Of a stretch of 64,000 nt of DNA, positions 17,323 to 24,988 are shown in pieces. Every line of letters starts with the position of its first letter. Position 1 is the stretch's first letter. The notes below the pieces were generated by a model. That model did not search any database. It saw only the letters and a list, made by a program, of their open reading frames with translations, and was not told the origin of the DNA. A program made the position numbers and the translations under genes. Source of the stretch: UBA8914 sp034002905 (GTDB taxonomy: Bacteria > Pseudomonadota > Alphaproteobacteria > UBA9219); the NCBI GenBank assembly GCA_034002905.1, contig JAVEZQ010000003.1, forward strand, positions 169,517-233,516, in the 5' to 3' direction.

Positions 17323-17955
17323 ATGACAGAAAATAAAACATCTTTACGCACCGATCACCCGCTGGCCCGCATCGCACTGGAGCGCCTTGATGAAAGACTC
17401 GGCGAGGTCAAACGGCGTTTTACCTGCCCGATGATCTGGCAAAAGGGCCAAAGCGCCAAGCCACAATCGGCCGATTTAATCCTGAGCCTTTTTTCGCTGG
17501 GGCAAAGCGGAAATCTTCTTGAAGAGCTACGGGCCGTCTATGAATCGCTTAAGCCAGAAGGGCTTTTCCTCGCAGCCTTGATAGGAGGCGAATCCCTTCA
17601 GGAACTCCGCGACAGCCTGATGCAGGCGGAGCTTGATCTACGTGGCGGTGCGGCGGCACGGATGGCCGCCCTGCCTAAACCGGAAGATATGGGCAACGCA
17701 CTCACCCAGACGGGCTTCGCCCACCCTGTTGTCGATCACGAGAGCTTTACCCTTCTCTACGACAACATATTCGCACTGCTGCAGGATCTACGGACACAAG
17801 GCTGCACCTATAAGCCGAAAAACCGGACAGGGTCCTTTGCCCCGCGCAACCTCTTTGCACGCGCCAGCCTTGTCTATCACGAACGCTTTGCAACGCCTGA
17901 GGGCAAGATCCCCGCAACCGTCGATATGATCTTTCTGCATGGGTGGCGAGAGTAA
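17323..17955 (+). CDS. NDUFAF5/BioC-type methyltransferase relative lacking the SAM-binding segment
   Basis: A 210-residue protein clearly related to the class I methyltransferases that sit next to comF in Alphaproteobacteria. The post-motif region SADLILSLFSL, LKPEGLFLAALIGGESLQELRDSL and the C-terminal ERFATPEGKIPATVDMIFL match that family. Between VKRRF (about residue 32) and SADLILSLFSL (about 50), however, the roughly 45-50 residues normally carrying the DLGxxxG SAM-binding loop are absent, and the frame stays open. Usual members are about 270-300 residues. The ATG at 17323 has AAGGAA upstream. It is therefore unlikely to bind SAM conventionally and could act as a non-catalytic partner or be a decaying gene. 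Confidence 0.75.
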   Translation: MTENKTSLRTDHPLARIALERLDERLGEVKRRFTCPMIWQKGQSAKPQSADLILSLFSLGQSGNLLEELRAVYESLKPEGLFLAALIGGESLQELRDSLMQAELDLRGGAAARMAALPKPEDMGNALTQTGFAHPVVDHESFTLLYDNIFALLQDLRTQGCTYKPKNRTGSFAPRNLFARASLVYHERFATPEGKIPATVDMIFLHGWRE

Positions 17956-17998
17956 GACTATAAATACATTACTGTAATATTTGCCTTTCATTTCACAG

Positions 17999-19690
17999 CT
18001 ACCCATCGCTTTGAACTAGCCGAAGATTCCCACTTTTCTTACCAAGAATTTTCTTAGCCTCCTTCAAATCGATTTTTGCTTTGTAGCCTTGCTCTGCTAG
18101 TATCGTTAATAACTCACCACCGCTAATAAGTGTAAGAGGCTTTCCTTTAACAAAGTCGTAAGCATCGCTACCAAAATGGGAAGTTGTAACCAAAATACCT
18201 TTCATTGCTCCTTCATTCATCATCGTGCCATACAGGTCACGAACCGCAGCCACCCCAACGACATTCGTATATCGCTTCGCTTGAATGACTATCTTACCTC
18301 CGCGTACTGGGTCTGGGTCAAAAGCAATTGCATCAACACCTTTGTCTTTGCTCGATTGCGTAACCTTCACTTCCATACCATCGCCGCTAAAAACTTTTGA
18401 AAACGTTTCACGAACTAAATGTTCAAAATCCTGCCAATCCATAGCTGCAAGATTTGTTTCCTCATCAAGGGTATGAGCCACGTCGTATGATTTGATAAAA
18501 CGCCGATCTTCTCGACTAATCTGCATGATCGGCGCAATTGGAATAATGCTAGAAAGTCTCGCACTACCGATGCCCTTTAGTCCTCGAAAACACTCTTTTG
18601 GAGAAATGTTTTGAAGGTTAATTTGCAAGAATTTCTCTTTACTAACCTGCAAAGACAAGATGCATGCTTTAACGCAATGTCCCGTTGACTTGTCTAAGCT
18701 ATTGACCCATCCGTTATATACAACAGCATCAACTCCATTAACGACGTCCGTTAAGAAAATTTGGTTAACGTCAGATAGGCACAATTGGTAAATTATGTCG
18801 TCATACATTTCATTTATTTCTTTTATACTAAATTCTATAAACTTTACTTTGCCTGTCGTTTTTATAAATCTTACCTCTTTATATTTCGGGAGATCTTCCA
18901 ATGATAAAAGAAGGCTGTCGACAATTGCGATCCTATTGTCTGCAATATATTCTACCTCTAATTCAGAATTTTGAATTTGGTGATTCTTATGATTCTCTTC
19001 GAGAACCGAGTGAATATACGCGGAGATATACTCTGGTCTTGCCGCTCTATATCCTTCCGTTAAAGTTGATATTATCTCCATTTGGGCATTATATTCTTCT
19101 TCTATACCCTTTTTTTTGCTCTCCCATTCCCTCTTATACCCACCGACGACTTCCCTTTTTCTAGATAACCACTCTTCATGCGCAACCTTAAATCTTTGCT
19201 TGATCTTTGCTGATCGAAGCCTTCTAAAGCCAATACTCGGAAGTGTAAAAAACAGTGCAAAAGCAAAGAATGTAATGGTACGGCCCTCTTCTAACACGTC
19301 TTCAAAAAGAGAGGCGACACCTAGCCAAAAAAACAACGCGCCAATGGCACCGCCAAAAACGAATAACATCGATAACAAGATAATAACTAATTTATTTTTC
19401 AACTTCACTGCTGGATCAGAAAGAATCATATTGCTATCTTCTTTTGGCTCCGCCTCCCCCCACTGTCCATAAGCGCTTTCTGGAATATCAATAATCATAG
19501 GCCTTGGGGGAATTACAATATCTGGAAACTCCCAAACGCTTACACGCTCGTTGCTATTCTTTAAAATTGAGCGTAACTGTTCCGATCTTCTTTTTATTAT
19601 TTCGTTTGCCTTTATTGCTTTCATTTCTAGAGATTCATTATCTGCTTCACTCAGATACTCATCAGAAAATTCACTATAGTCTATGCTCAT
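17999..19690 (-). CDS. Membrane-anchored Mrr-type restriction endonuclease-like protein
   Basis: 563-residue protein with two hydrophobic segments at about 100-128 and 138-155. A long charged middle region of unknown fold follows. The C-terminal Mrr-like PD-(D/E)xK nuclease domain spans about 417-540: FEHLV with Glu423, GVDAIAF with Asp453 and IVIQAKRY with the Gln-x-Lys pair 470/472, then GILVTTSHFG. Mrr-family nucleases cleave modified or foreign DNA. The ATG at 19690 has a strong AAAGGAGG site. The gene is visibly AT-richer than its neighbours and stands alone between comF and trmB, consistent with horizontal acquisition as a solitary defence gene. The membrane tether is unusual for classic Mrr. 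No methyltransferase partner is present. Confidence 0.78.
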   Translation of the reverse strand: MSIDYSEFSDEYLSEADNESLEMKAIKANEIIKRRSEQLRSILKNSNERVSVWEFPDIVIPPRPMIIDIPESAYGQWGEAEPKEDSNMILSDPAVKLKNKLVIILLSMLFVFGGAIGALFFWLGVASLFEDVLEEGRTITFFAFALFFTLPSIGFRRLRSAKIKQRFKVAHEEWLSRKREVVGGYKREWESKKKGIEEEYNAQMEIISTLTEGYRAARPEYISAYIHSVLEENHKNHQIQNSELEVEYIADNRIAIVDSLLLSLEDLPKYKEVRFIKTTGKVKFIEFSIKEINEMYDDIIYQLCLSDVNQIFLTDVVNGVDAVVYNGWVNSLDKSTGHCVKACILSLQVSKEKFLQINLQNISPKECFRGLKGIGSARLSSIIPIAPIMQISREDRRFIKSYDVAHTLDEETNLAAMDWQDFEHLVRETFSKVFSGDGMEVKVTQSSKDKGVDAIAFDPDPVRGGKIVIQAKRYTNVVGVAAVRDLYGTMMNEGAMKGILVTTSHFGSDAYDFVKGKPLTLISGGELLTILAEQGYKAKIDLKEAKKILGKKSGNLRLVQSDG

Positions 19691-19816
19691 CCCCCCCTCC
19701 TTTACAAAAGATCTAATAACCTTACTCTCCTTTGGTTATGAACCCCTACACAAATTAAGCACCAATTCAAAGGGGATCTATTCTAAGGAATCAGAGTGTA
19801 TTTAGCTTTAATCGCC

Positions 19817-20509
19817 CTACACCCTCTTATAAATCAGATACTCCGGCTCACGTCCCGCCGCACGGCCCTTTTGTTCATAGCGGGTGGGAATCCAGTCGGC
19901 AGGAGGCTCCGGCCCGTCGTAAAGACAAACAAAAGCCGGATGCTCGTTGCAACGCTCACGCATCCATTGGGCAAGCCCTCGTACATCCGTCGCAAGTCGC
20001 AATTGCCCGCCGCTTTGCATCACACGTGCGAGACGATCAAGATTTTCTTTGCCGATAAAGCGCCGCTCGGCATGCCGTTTTTTGGGCCACGGGTCGGCAA
20101 ACAAAACGAAGCATCGCGTCAAGCTTTGATCCGGCAGGCAATCCAGCAAAAGCCGCGCATCGTCGGGAAGAATGCGCACATTCTGCAATCCCTGCTCATC
20201 CACATGGCGCACAAGGCTCGCAACACCATCAAGAAAAGGCTCACATCCAATAAGGCCGACGGAAGGATTGCTTGCGGCCTGAGCCGCCAGATGTTCACCG
20301 CCGCCAAACCCTATCTCTAGCCAAACCTCACGAACCTCTGGCCCAAACAGGCCAAGCGGCAGCAGGCTCTTGCCCTCTTCCGGCAAAGCGATTTTGAGTT
20401 TCGGCAACAGCGTATCCATCAATACGGCGCGACCAGCCCGCAAAGGGCGGCCTCTTCGGCGGCCAAACAAACGCAGCTTGGGCCACGTATTTTCCTTGTC
20501 TTCCTGCAT
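19817..20509 (-). CDS. trmB: tRNA (guanine-N7-)-methyltransferase
   Basis: SAM-dependent formation of m7G46 in tRNA. The 230-residue protein begins with the usual basic RLFGRRRGRPLR. It carries the SAM loop WLEIGFGGGEHLAAQA (about 63-78), the acidic IGCEPF, the FADPWPKKRHAERRF catalytic segment (about 139-153) and the C-terminal TRYEQKGRAAGREPEYLIY. The ATG at 20509 is the first start. In related genomes trmB lies between metK and rimP; here a pair of small plus-strand genes separates it from metK, and rimP does not follow. Confidence 0.97.
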   Translation of the reverse strand: MQEDKENTWPKLRLFGRRRGRPLRAGRAVLMDTLLPKLKIALPEEGKSLLPLGLFGPEVREVWLEIGFGGGEHLAAQAASNPSVGLIGCEPFLDGVASLVRHVDEQGLQNVRILPDDARLLLDCLPDQSLTRCFVLFADPWPKKRHAERRFIGKENLDRLARVMQSGGQLRLATDVRGLAQWMRERCNEHPAFVCLYDGPEPPADWIPTRYEQKGRAAGREPEYLIYKRV

Positions 20510-20590
20510 AAATTCCAGCCTGTTCGTAAAAAGTGGCAGACCTTAACCATGATATTCCTGCAACACAACACGAAACTATTATGCCAATTA

Positions 20591-20618
20591 TTGACACTAC
20601 AAGGACATTTTATATACA
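20591..20618 (+). promoter_or_regulatory. Sigma-70 promoter for the small-gene pair
   Basis: A perfect -35 box TTGACA (20591-20596) with a 16-base spacer to TATACA (20613-20618). It points at the small gene starting at 20784 and implies a leader RNA of about 155 bases. Confidence 0.65.
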
Positions 20619-20668
20619 TTCTGACCCATGGATATGAAAGCAAACACCTTTGCGAACTTTTATGTGAA

Positions 20669-20727
20669 CTCGATTATTATGATCGAGCTTATTCTTGTGC
20701 GCTAAGCGCACATCATATCCCTCCCCC
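20669..20727 (+). promoter_or_regulatory. Structured leader of small gene A (two hairpins plus CCCTCCCCC)
   Basis: Hairpin 1 is CTCGAT/ATCGAG (20669-20687). Hairpin 2 is GTGCGCT-A-AGCGCAC (20697-20711). A C-rich tract CCCTCCCCC follows at 20719-20727. The same order and almost the same bases recur at 21067-21130 ahead of the second gene. The C-rich tract is complementary to GGAG of the ribosome-binding site at 20771-20776 over four bases only, so a translational switch is possible but unproven. Confidence 0.5.
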
Positions 20728-20783
20728 AAAAAACAACTGAATCAAGACTAAAATCCACAAAAAGGATAAAAAGGAGACGTAAT

Positions 20784-21023
20784 ATGTCTAATGAAATGAA
20801 AGAACCCAAAATCGTTACCAGCTTCAAAGTGACCTCTGCAGATGGGGCGGTTTACCCCTGCCATAATGTGGGCATGTGGGCAAACTCGAATACTTATGAT
20901 GGAATGACCCGTAGCAATCAAAAGACAGCCGATGCCCCTTCAGAAGCTCCTTGCAATGGAAGACGAAGCCAGTCTTTTGCCCAAGCGAAGGCGACATATA
21001 ACATTGGTTATGGCCTGAACTAA
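20784..21023 (+). CDS. Small protein of unknown function, tandem paralogue A
   Basis: A 79-residue soluble protein that I do not recognise. The ATG has AAGGAG eight bases upstream. The central stretch S-x-DGAVYPCHNVGMWAN-x-x-x-YDGMTR-x-x-QK aligns with the second gene's SSGEVVPCCDIKRWLN-x-x-YTGPTR-x-x-RQK. The shared pattern is G-x-V-x-PC, a conserved Trp-x-Asn, Tyr-x-Gly-x-Thr-Arg and Gln-Lys. No signal peptide or membrane segment is visible. The single conserved Pro-Cys and Trp suggest a structural or metal/redox role, but nothing here proves one. It is transcribed from the promoter at 20591 and ends at a hairpin overlapping its stop codon. Confidence 0.7.
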   Translation: MSNEMKEPKIVTSFKVTSADGAVYPCHNVGMWANSNTYDGMTRSNQKTADAPSEAPCNGRRSQSFAQAKATYNIGYGLN

Positions 21024-21043
21024 CGCAATGACAATTGCGTTTT
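21022..21043 (+). terminator. Weak terminator after small gene A
   Basis: Eight-bp stem AACGCAAT/ATTGCGTT (21022-21029, 21034-21041) with a 4-base loop, ending in a short TTTT. It overlaps the TAA of gene A. Read-through into gene B is likely given the short T-run. Confidence 0.45.
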
Positions 21044-21066
21044 CACGGTCTCTTTCCTTTTCTGTT

Positions 21067-21130
21067 CGCGGCATCGTCATGATCGCGGTGGGTATTATTG
21101 TGCGCTAGCGCGCACCATATTCCCTCCCCC
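21067..21130 (+). promoter_or_regulatory. Structured leader of small gene B, repeat of the gene A leader
   Basis: CGCG/CGCG hairpin (21067-21087), then TATTATT-GTGCGC/GCGCAC hairpin (21100-21115), then CATAT and CCCTCCCCC (21122-21130). It matches the gene A leader in ATGATCG, TATT-x-TTGTGCGCTA, CATAT and the identical C-rich tract, while flanking bases differ. Conservation of this block between two paralogous genes implies function. Confidence 0.5.
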
Positions 21131-21176
21131 GCATCAAAATCGATCAATGCAACAGAAAAAGGAAAGAGACCCTGAC

Positions 21177-21446
21177 ATGTCTTATGATATAACCTCCCCC
21201 ACAAAAATATCTGCCCCCGCACCAACGATGCAACCCGCAGAAGCTGCTAAACAACAGCTCAAGCTTGTCAATTCTGCCGGCAACATTCTTAAAACTACCA
21301 CGCATGATAGCTCTGGCGAGGTTGTTCCCTGCTGCGACATCAAGAGGTGGCTCAACCAACGTTACACTGGCCCCACGCGTCCTTTGCGACAAAAGAAAAG
21401 CAATATGAATACTCTGCTAGAGGCACGTCCGCATGCCTTGAACTGA
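21177..21446 (+). CDS. Small protein of unknown function, tandem paralogue B
   Basis: An 89-residue soluble protein, paralogue of the gene 150 bases upstream. The ATG at 21177 was chosen over 21147 because AGGAAAGAG lies eight bases before it and the upstream start lies only 17 bases after the C-rich leader tract. Residues 1-45 are Pro/Ala/Gln-rich and probably flexible. The conserved part is about 45-80 (SSGEVVPCCDIKRWLN, YTGPTR, RQKK). The motif Cys is doubled here (PCC). No membrane segment is visible. It is followed directly by a strong terminator shared with metK. Confidence 0.68.
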   Translation: MSYDITSPTKISAPAPTMQPAEAAKQQLKLVNSAGNILKTTTHDSSGEVVPCCDIKRWLNQRYTGPTRPLRQKKSNMNTLLEARPHALN

Positions 21447-21483
21447 CAAAAAAGCCGCCTTCATTCCTGAAGGCGGCTTTTTT
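21447..21483. terminator. Bidirectional intrinsic terminator between small gene B and metK
   Basis: Nine-bp GC-rich stem GCCGCCTTC (21454-21462), loop ATTCCT, GAAGGCGGC (21469-21477), flanked by seven A on the left and six T on the right. It works for the plus-strand small gene and for metK on the minus strand. Confidence 0.9.
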
Positions 21484-21502
21484 CTTTTCAACGATGATTA
21501 CC

Positions 21503-22681
21503 TTAAAGACCGTAGTGACGCTTGAGCTCACCAACAAGATCCAAGCGTTCCCATGAGAAATGCCCATCATCCTCAGGCTCGCGACCAAAGTGGCCAAAGG
21601 ACGAGGTCTTCTTGTAAATTGGACGATTAAGTTCCAGATGCTTGCGGATCGCTTTGGGTGTCAGGCCGACGAGTTCACGAAGAGCGTCAACAAGCTTGCT
21701 GTCATCCACATGGTTCGTGCCATGCGTTGTCGCATAAACGGACATCGGCTCGGCAATACCAATAGCATAGGCCAGCTGAATGGTGCAACGATCGGCGATG
21801 CCAGCAGCAACAACATTCTTGGCCAGATAACGGGCCATATAAGCCGCCGAACGATCAACCTTTGTGGGATCCTTGCCTGAGAAGGCACCGCCCCCATGGG
21901 GAGCCGCACCACCATAAGTGTCGACGATAATCTTACGTCCGGTCAGACCCGTATCACCATCCGGCCCGCCAATAACAAAGCGTCCCGTCGGATTGACATA
22001 GAAATGATTTTCTTCGCACATCCAACCCTGCGGCAAAGCCTTCAGGACATAAGGACGCACCAACTCGCGCACTTCTTCTTGTGAAACATTTTCATCATGC
22101 TGGGTTGAAACGACGATACGCGAAGCGCGAACCGGCTTGCCATCGACATATTCCAATGTCACTTGGCTCTTGGCATCAGGGCAAAGCTGCGGCAACTTGC
22201 CCGCGTGGCGATCCTCGGAAATCAGGCGCAAGATATCATGCGAATAGCTGATGGGGGCAGGCATAAAAGTTGGCGTTTCGTTACAGGCAAAGCCAAACAT
22301 GATGCCCTGATCGCCTGCACCTTCATCCTTATCCTGTCCACCGTCGACACCCATAGCAATGTCGCTTGATTGGGCGTGAATATAAATCTGAACATCGGCC
22401 CATTGCCAATGAAACCCTTTTTGCGCATAGCCAATATCATGCACGGCATCACGCGCAGCGGCTTCCATCTCCTTTGGCGTGATGCTGTCAGGTCCACGGA
22501 CTTCACCTGCAATGACAATCCGGTTCGTTGTCGCCAGAGTTTCAACGGCAACACGGCTATGGGGGTCCTCTTTCAGGAACATGTCGACAAAAGCGTCAGA
22601 TATACGATCACAGACCTTGTCAGGATGGCCTTCACCGACCGACTCGGAGGTGAAGAAAAAGTTCTTTTGGTTGCTGTCCAT
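21503..22681 (-). CDS. metK: S-adenosylmethionine synthetase
   Basis: Makes SAM from methionine and ATP; SAM feeds TrmB, QueA and the methyltransferases in this window. The 392 residues fit the family. Motifs are GEGHPDKVCDRISDA (residues 13-27), GAGDQGIMFGFA, the GGPDGDTGLTGRKI loop and GGGAFSGKDPTKVDRSAAY. The ATG at 22681 was chosen because MDSNQKNFFFTSES is a normal N-terminus with AAGAGAG upstream; longer frames lack a ribosome site. The 99 bases up to the preceding gene do not show a recognisable SAM riboswitch. The alphaproteobacterial order xre-metK is preserved. Confidence 0.97.
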   Translation of the reverse strand: MDSNQKNFFFTSESVGEGHPDKVCDRISDAFVDMFLKEDPHSRVAVETLATTNRIVIAGEVRGPDSITPKEMEAAARDAVHDIGYAQKGFHWQWADVQIYIHAQSSDIAMGVDGGQDKDEGAGDQGIMFGFACNETPTFMPAPISYSHDILRLISEDRHAGKLPQLCPDAKSQVTLEYVDGKPVRASRIVVSTQHDENVSQEEVRELVRPYVLKALPQGWMCEENHFYVNPTGRFVIGGPDGDTGLTGRKIIVDTYGGAAPHGGGAFSGKDPTKVDRSAAYMARYLAKNVVAAGIADRCTIQLAYAIGIAEPMSVYATTHGTNHVDDSKLVDALRELVGLTPKAIRKHLELNRPIYKKTSSFGHFGREPEDDGHFSWERLDLVGELKRHYGL

Positions 22682-22780
22682 GGATTTCTCTCTTGTTTTC
22701 ATAGGAGTGGTGGGACAAGAGTTCAGCATGTTCGCCCGCGAAGATCAAGTCAGATGACAAAAGCTTGGGCAAAACTTATC

Positions 22781-23242
22781 TTATTCAGACATAGATTTGA
22801 TTAATTCATATACTTTGCGGCGTGTTTTTGGATCACTAATGCTGTAATAAGCACGAATGAGTTCAAGTGTTTCCTTACGATAAAGAATTTCATCATCGGT
22901 GATATGCATTCCTTCGAGTGCATTTTGCTCTTTTTCTCCAAACCCGAGGGAAGGATACACCGCCGTGCGTTCGCCACGCACATCATCAAAAAAATAGGAA
23001 ACAGGCACATCAAGCAACTTAGAAAACTGAAACAGCCTGCTTGCCCCCATGCGGTTTGTTCCGCGCTCGTATTTCTGGATCTGTTGAAAAGTCAAGCCAC
23101 AGGCCTTGCCCAGTTGTTCCTGACTGAGCCCCAGCAAGTTGCGACGCAAACGCAAGCGTGCCCCGACATGAACATCAACGGGGTCAGGTTGGAAGGAGCG
23201 CTTTATGCTCTTATCCTTCGATTGGACAGCGGCAACGTTCAT
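22781..23242 (-). CDS. XRE-family helix-turn-helix regulator
   Basis: 153-residue DNA-binding regulator. The HTH_XRE domain lies at about 25-80 (VGARLRLRRNLLGLSQEQLGKACG, LTFQQIQKYERGTNRMGASRL), followed by LLDVPVSYFFDDV and a C-terminal helical part (ELIRAYYSISDPKTRRKVYELIKSM). The ATG at 23242 was chosen because the protein N-terminus in this conserved position usually starts just before the HTH; the upstream ribosome site is weak. A regulator of this type lies between lnt and metK in many Alphaproteobacteria, but its targets are not evident from sequence. Confidence 0.9.
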   Translation of the reverse strand: MNVAAVQSKDKSIKRSFQPDPVDVHVGARLRLRRNLLGLSQEQLGKACGLTFQQIQKYERGTNRMGASRLFQFSKLLDVPVSYFFDDVRGERTAVYPSLGFGEKEQNALEGMHITDDEILYRKETLELIRAYYSISDPKTRRKVYELIKSMSE

Positions 23243-23387
23243 AAATAAGGGCCTATCCCTACAGCATCCTGAAGACCGGTGTATGAACAGTTTTAAGGAA
23301 AAAGAAAACAATAAAATAGTTAAGGTTACTTATGCCCCCACGCTTAAAAATATAAGCTGTTGTTTTAGATATATTCTTTTTTTTCGC

Positions 23388-24986
23388 TCACGAATCACGT
23401 CGCGTCGCAATACGCGAATAATGAATCTTGCCCGCAGACAAAAGCAACAGCAAAACCAGCATCCAGCTCACATCTCTTTTCCAAAGAGGATCGCTCGTTC
23501 CGGTCTCTTCAATAGCTTTGGGCAAAGGACTATCGACAAAACCGGCGCGGTCATAACCGATGGCTTTCACGACGCGGCCATAGGGATCAATCACGGCCGT
23601 CTTTCCTTGATTCGCGATGCGGACAAGTGGGAGTCCTTCTTCGATAGCACGGGCACGGGCAATCAGGAAATGTTGAGCTGGGCCAATGGTTCCCTTATAC
23701 CACGCATCATTGGTCACATTAACCAAGAGAGCGGGCCTGTCAGCTGCCTCGACCACACCGCCCTGAAAGATTGCCTCATAACATACAAGTCCGCTGAGAG
23801 GGGGTAAGCCAGGCACACGGATCGTTCGAACACCCTCACCGGCCGTAAAGGGCTTGCCCATCATCGAAACAAGTTTGAGCGGAATAATGTCGGCAAAAGG
23901 CATGTACTCGCCAAAGGGGACCAAATGATGCTTGTCATACCCAGCGACAATCGTTCCGCGTGCATCCATCGCGATCAACGAATTATAATAGCGAAGCTCG
24001 CCCGCTTCATCGAACTGACGGCGCACGCTTCCTGTCAGAAGAACGGCGTCCTTGGGTAGGCGTGCGGCGATCATCCGGCGAATCTCGGGTTCCTCGGCCA
24101 GATAATAAGCCGAAGCGGTTTCCGGCCAGAGCACGTGCGTTGGCTTTACCCCTTGCGTCGGCTCGATAGAAAGACGAATGAGTTTCTCAAGATCTCTCGC
24201 TTTTTGCTGCGGATCCCATTTGCTCACCTGATCCATCTGGGGCTGGACGAGCCGCAACATGACATCGGGAACAAATTCTTGCGGTGCCTGCCGCAGGCGT
24301 ATGACGCCTAGCCCATAGAGTCCCGTCGCCAATAGGATGGCCACTATCACCGCGCCAAACGTTTGGCGACGCGTCATGTCCTTGAGGAAGAAACCTGCGG
24401 GAAGGACGGCCAAAAGAGCGGTTAGAAGTGATAGCCCTTCAACCCCAAGCTCGCGAACACTTTGCATCATCGGCAAATGGTCTGCCCAGACATAGCCCAG
24501 AATGTCCCAAGGAAAGCCCGTCAGCAAATGCCCGCGCAGCATGTCAGCAAAGAACCAGCCGAGCGCCACGACAATCAGAAAATCAAGTCCCCGACCTGAC
24601 CAACGACGCGCCATAATGGCAAACAAACCGTAATAGATAGACAAGAAAGCCGGGAGTCCGCACAGAGCAAAAGGCAGGACCCACCAAAACGCCTTGATAT
24701 CCACAAAAAGCGCACCAGCGATCCAATAAAAAGAGATCAATAATTGACCAAAGGCAAAGGCCCAACCGATCCAGAACGCCTCGCGATCACGCGTGGCCTG
24801 CGCCAACAACAAGGCCAACACAGGAAACGACAACCACAAAAGGAAAAGCGCATTAAACGGCGGAAAGGCAAGAGCGCTTAACAAACCAGCGCCCCACGCC
24901 AACGCCACACGCTTCCAGACCGTCAAGGCCATCATACCTTGAACAGGGTAGGTCTTGATGGACAAAGACGCTAGACAAAAGGGCAT
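23388..24986 (-). CDS. lnt: Apolipoprotein N-acyltransferase
   Basis: Inner-membrane enzyme adding the third acyl chain to lipoproteins in the periplasm. The 532-residue protein has six to seven hydrophobic segments in its first 220 residues, then a nitrilase-type domain. The catalytic triad is visible: Glu in WPETASAYY (about 285), Lys in YDKHHLVPFGEYMPF (about 350) and Cys in LSGLVCYEAIF (about 405). The C-terminus has a final membrane segment (VSWMLVLLLLLSAGKI). The ATG at 24986 is preferred, with GAGG seven bases upstream; a GTG at 24992 overlapping the corC stop, and ATGs near 24935, are alternatives. It is coupled to corC. Confidence 0.95.
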   Translation of the reverse strand: MPFCLASLSIKTYPVQGMMALTVWKRVALAWGAGLLSALAFPPFNALFLLWLSFPVLALLLAQATRDREAFWIGWAFAFGQLLISFYWIAGALFVDIKAFWWVLPFALCGLPAFLSIYYGLFAIMARRWSGRGLDFLIVVALGWFFADMLRGHLLTGFPWDILGYVWADHLPMMQSVRELGVEGLSLLTALLAVLPAGFFLKDMTRRQTFGAVIVAILLATGLYGLGVIRLRQAPQEFVPDVMLRLVQPQMDQVSKWDPQQKARDLEKLIRLSIEPTQGVKPTHVLWPETASAYYLAEEPEIRRMIAARLPKDAVLLTGSVRRQFDEAGELRYYNSLIAMDARGTIVAGYDKHHLVPFGEYMPFADIIPLKLVSMMGKPFTAGEGVRTIRVPGLPPLSGLVCYEAIFQGGVVEAADRPALLVNVTNDAWYKGTIGPAQHFLIARARAIEEGLPLVRIANQGKTAVIDPYGRVVKAIGYDRAGFVDSPLPKAIEETGTSDPLWKRDVSWMLVLLLLLSAGKIHYSRIATRRDS

Positions 24987-24988
24987 TC

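Noticed and set aside
17956..17998. AT-rich palindrome between the methyltransferase relative and the Mrr-type gene as terminator
   Set aside because: The stem is weak and AT-only, with no T-run on either side.
22682..22780. Possible SAM riboswitch in front of metK
   Set aside because: The 99-base leader shows none of the SAM-II, SAM-V or SAM/SAH conserved cores I know, and no strong hairpin.
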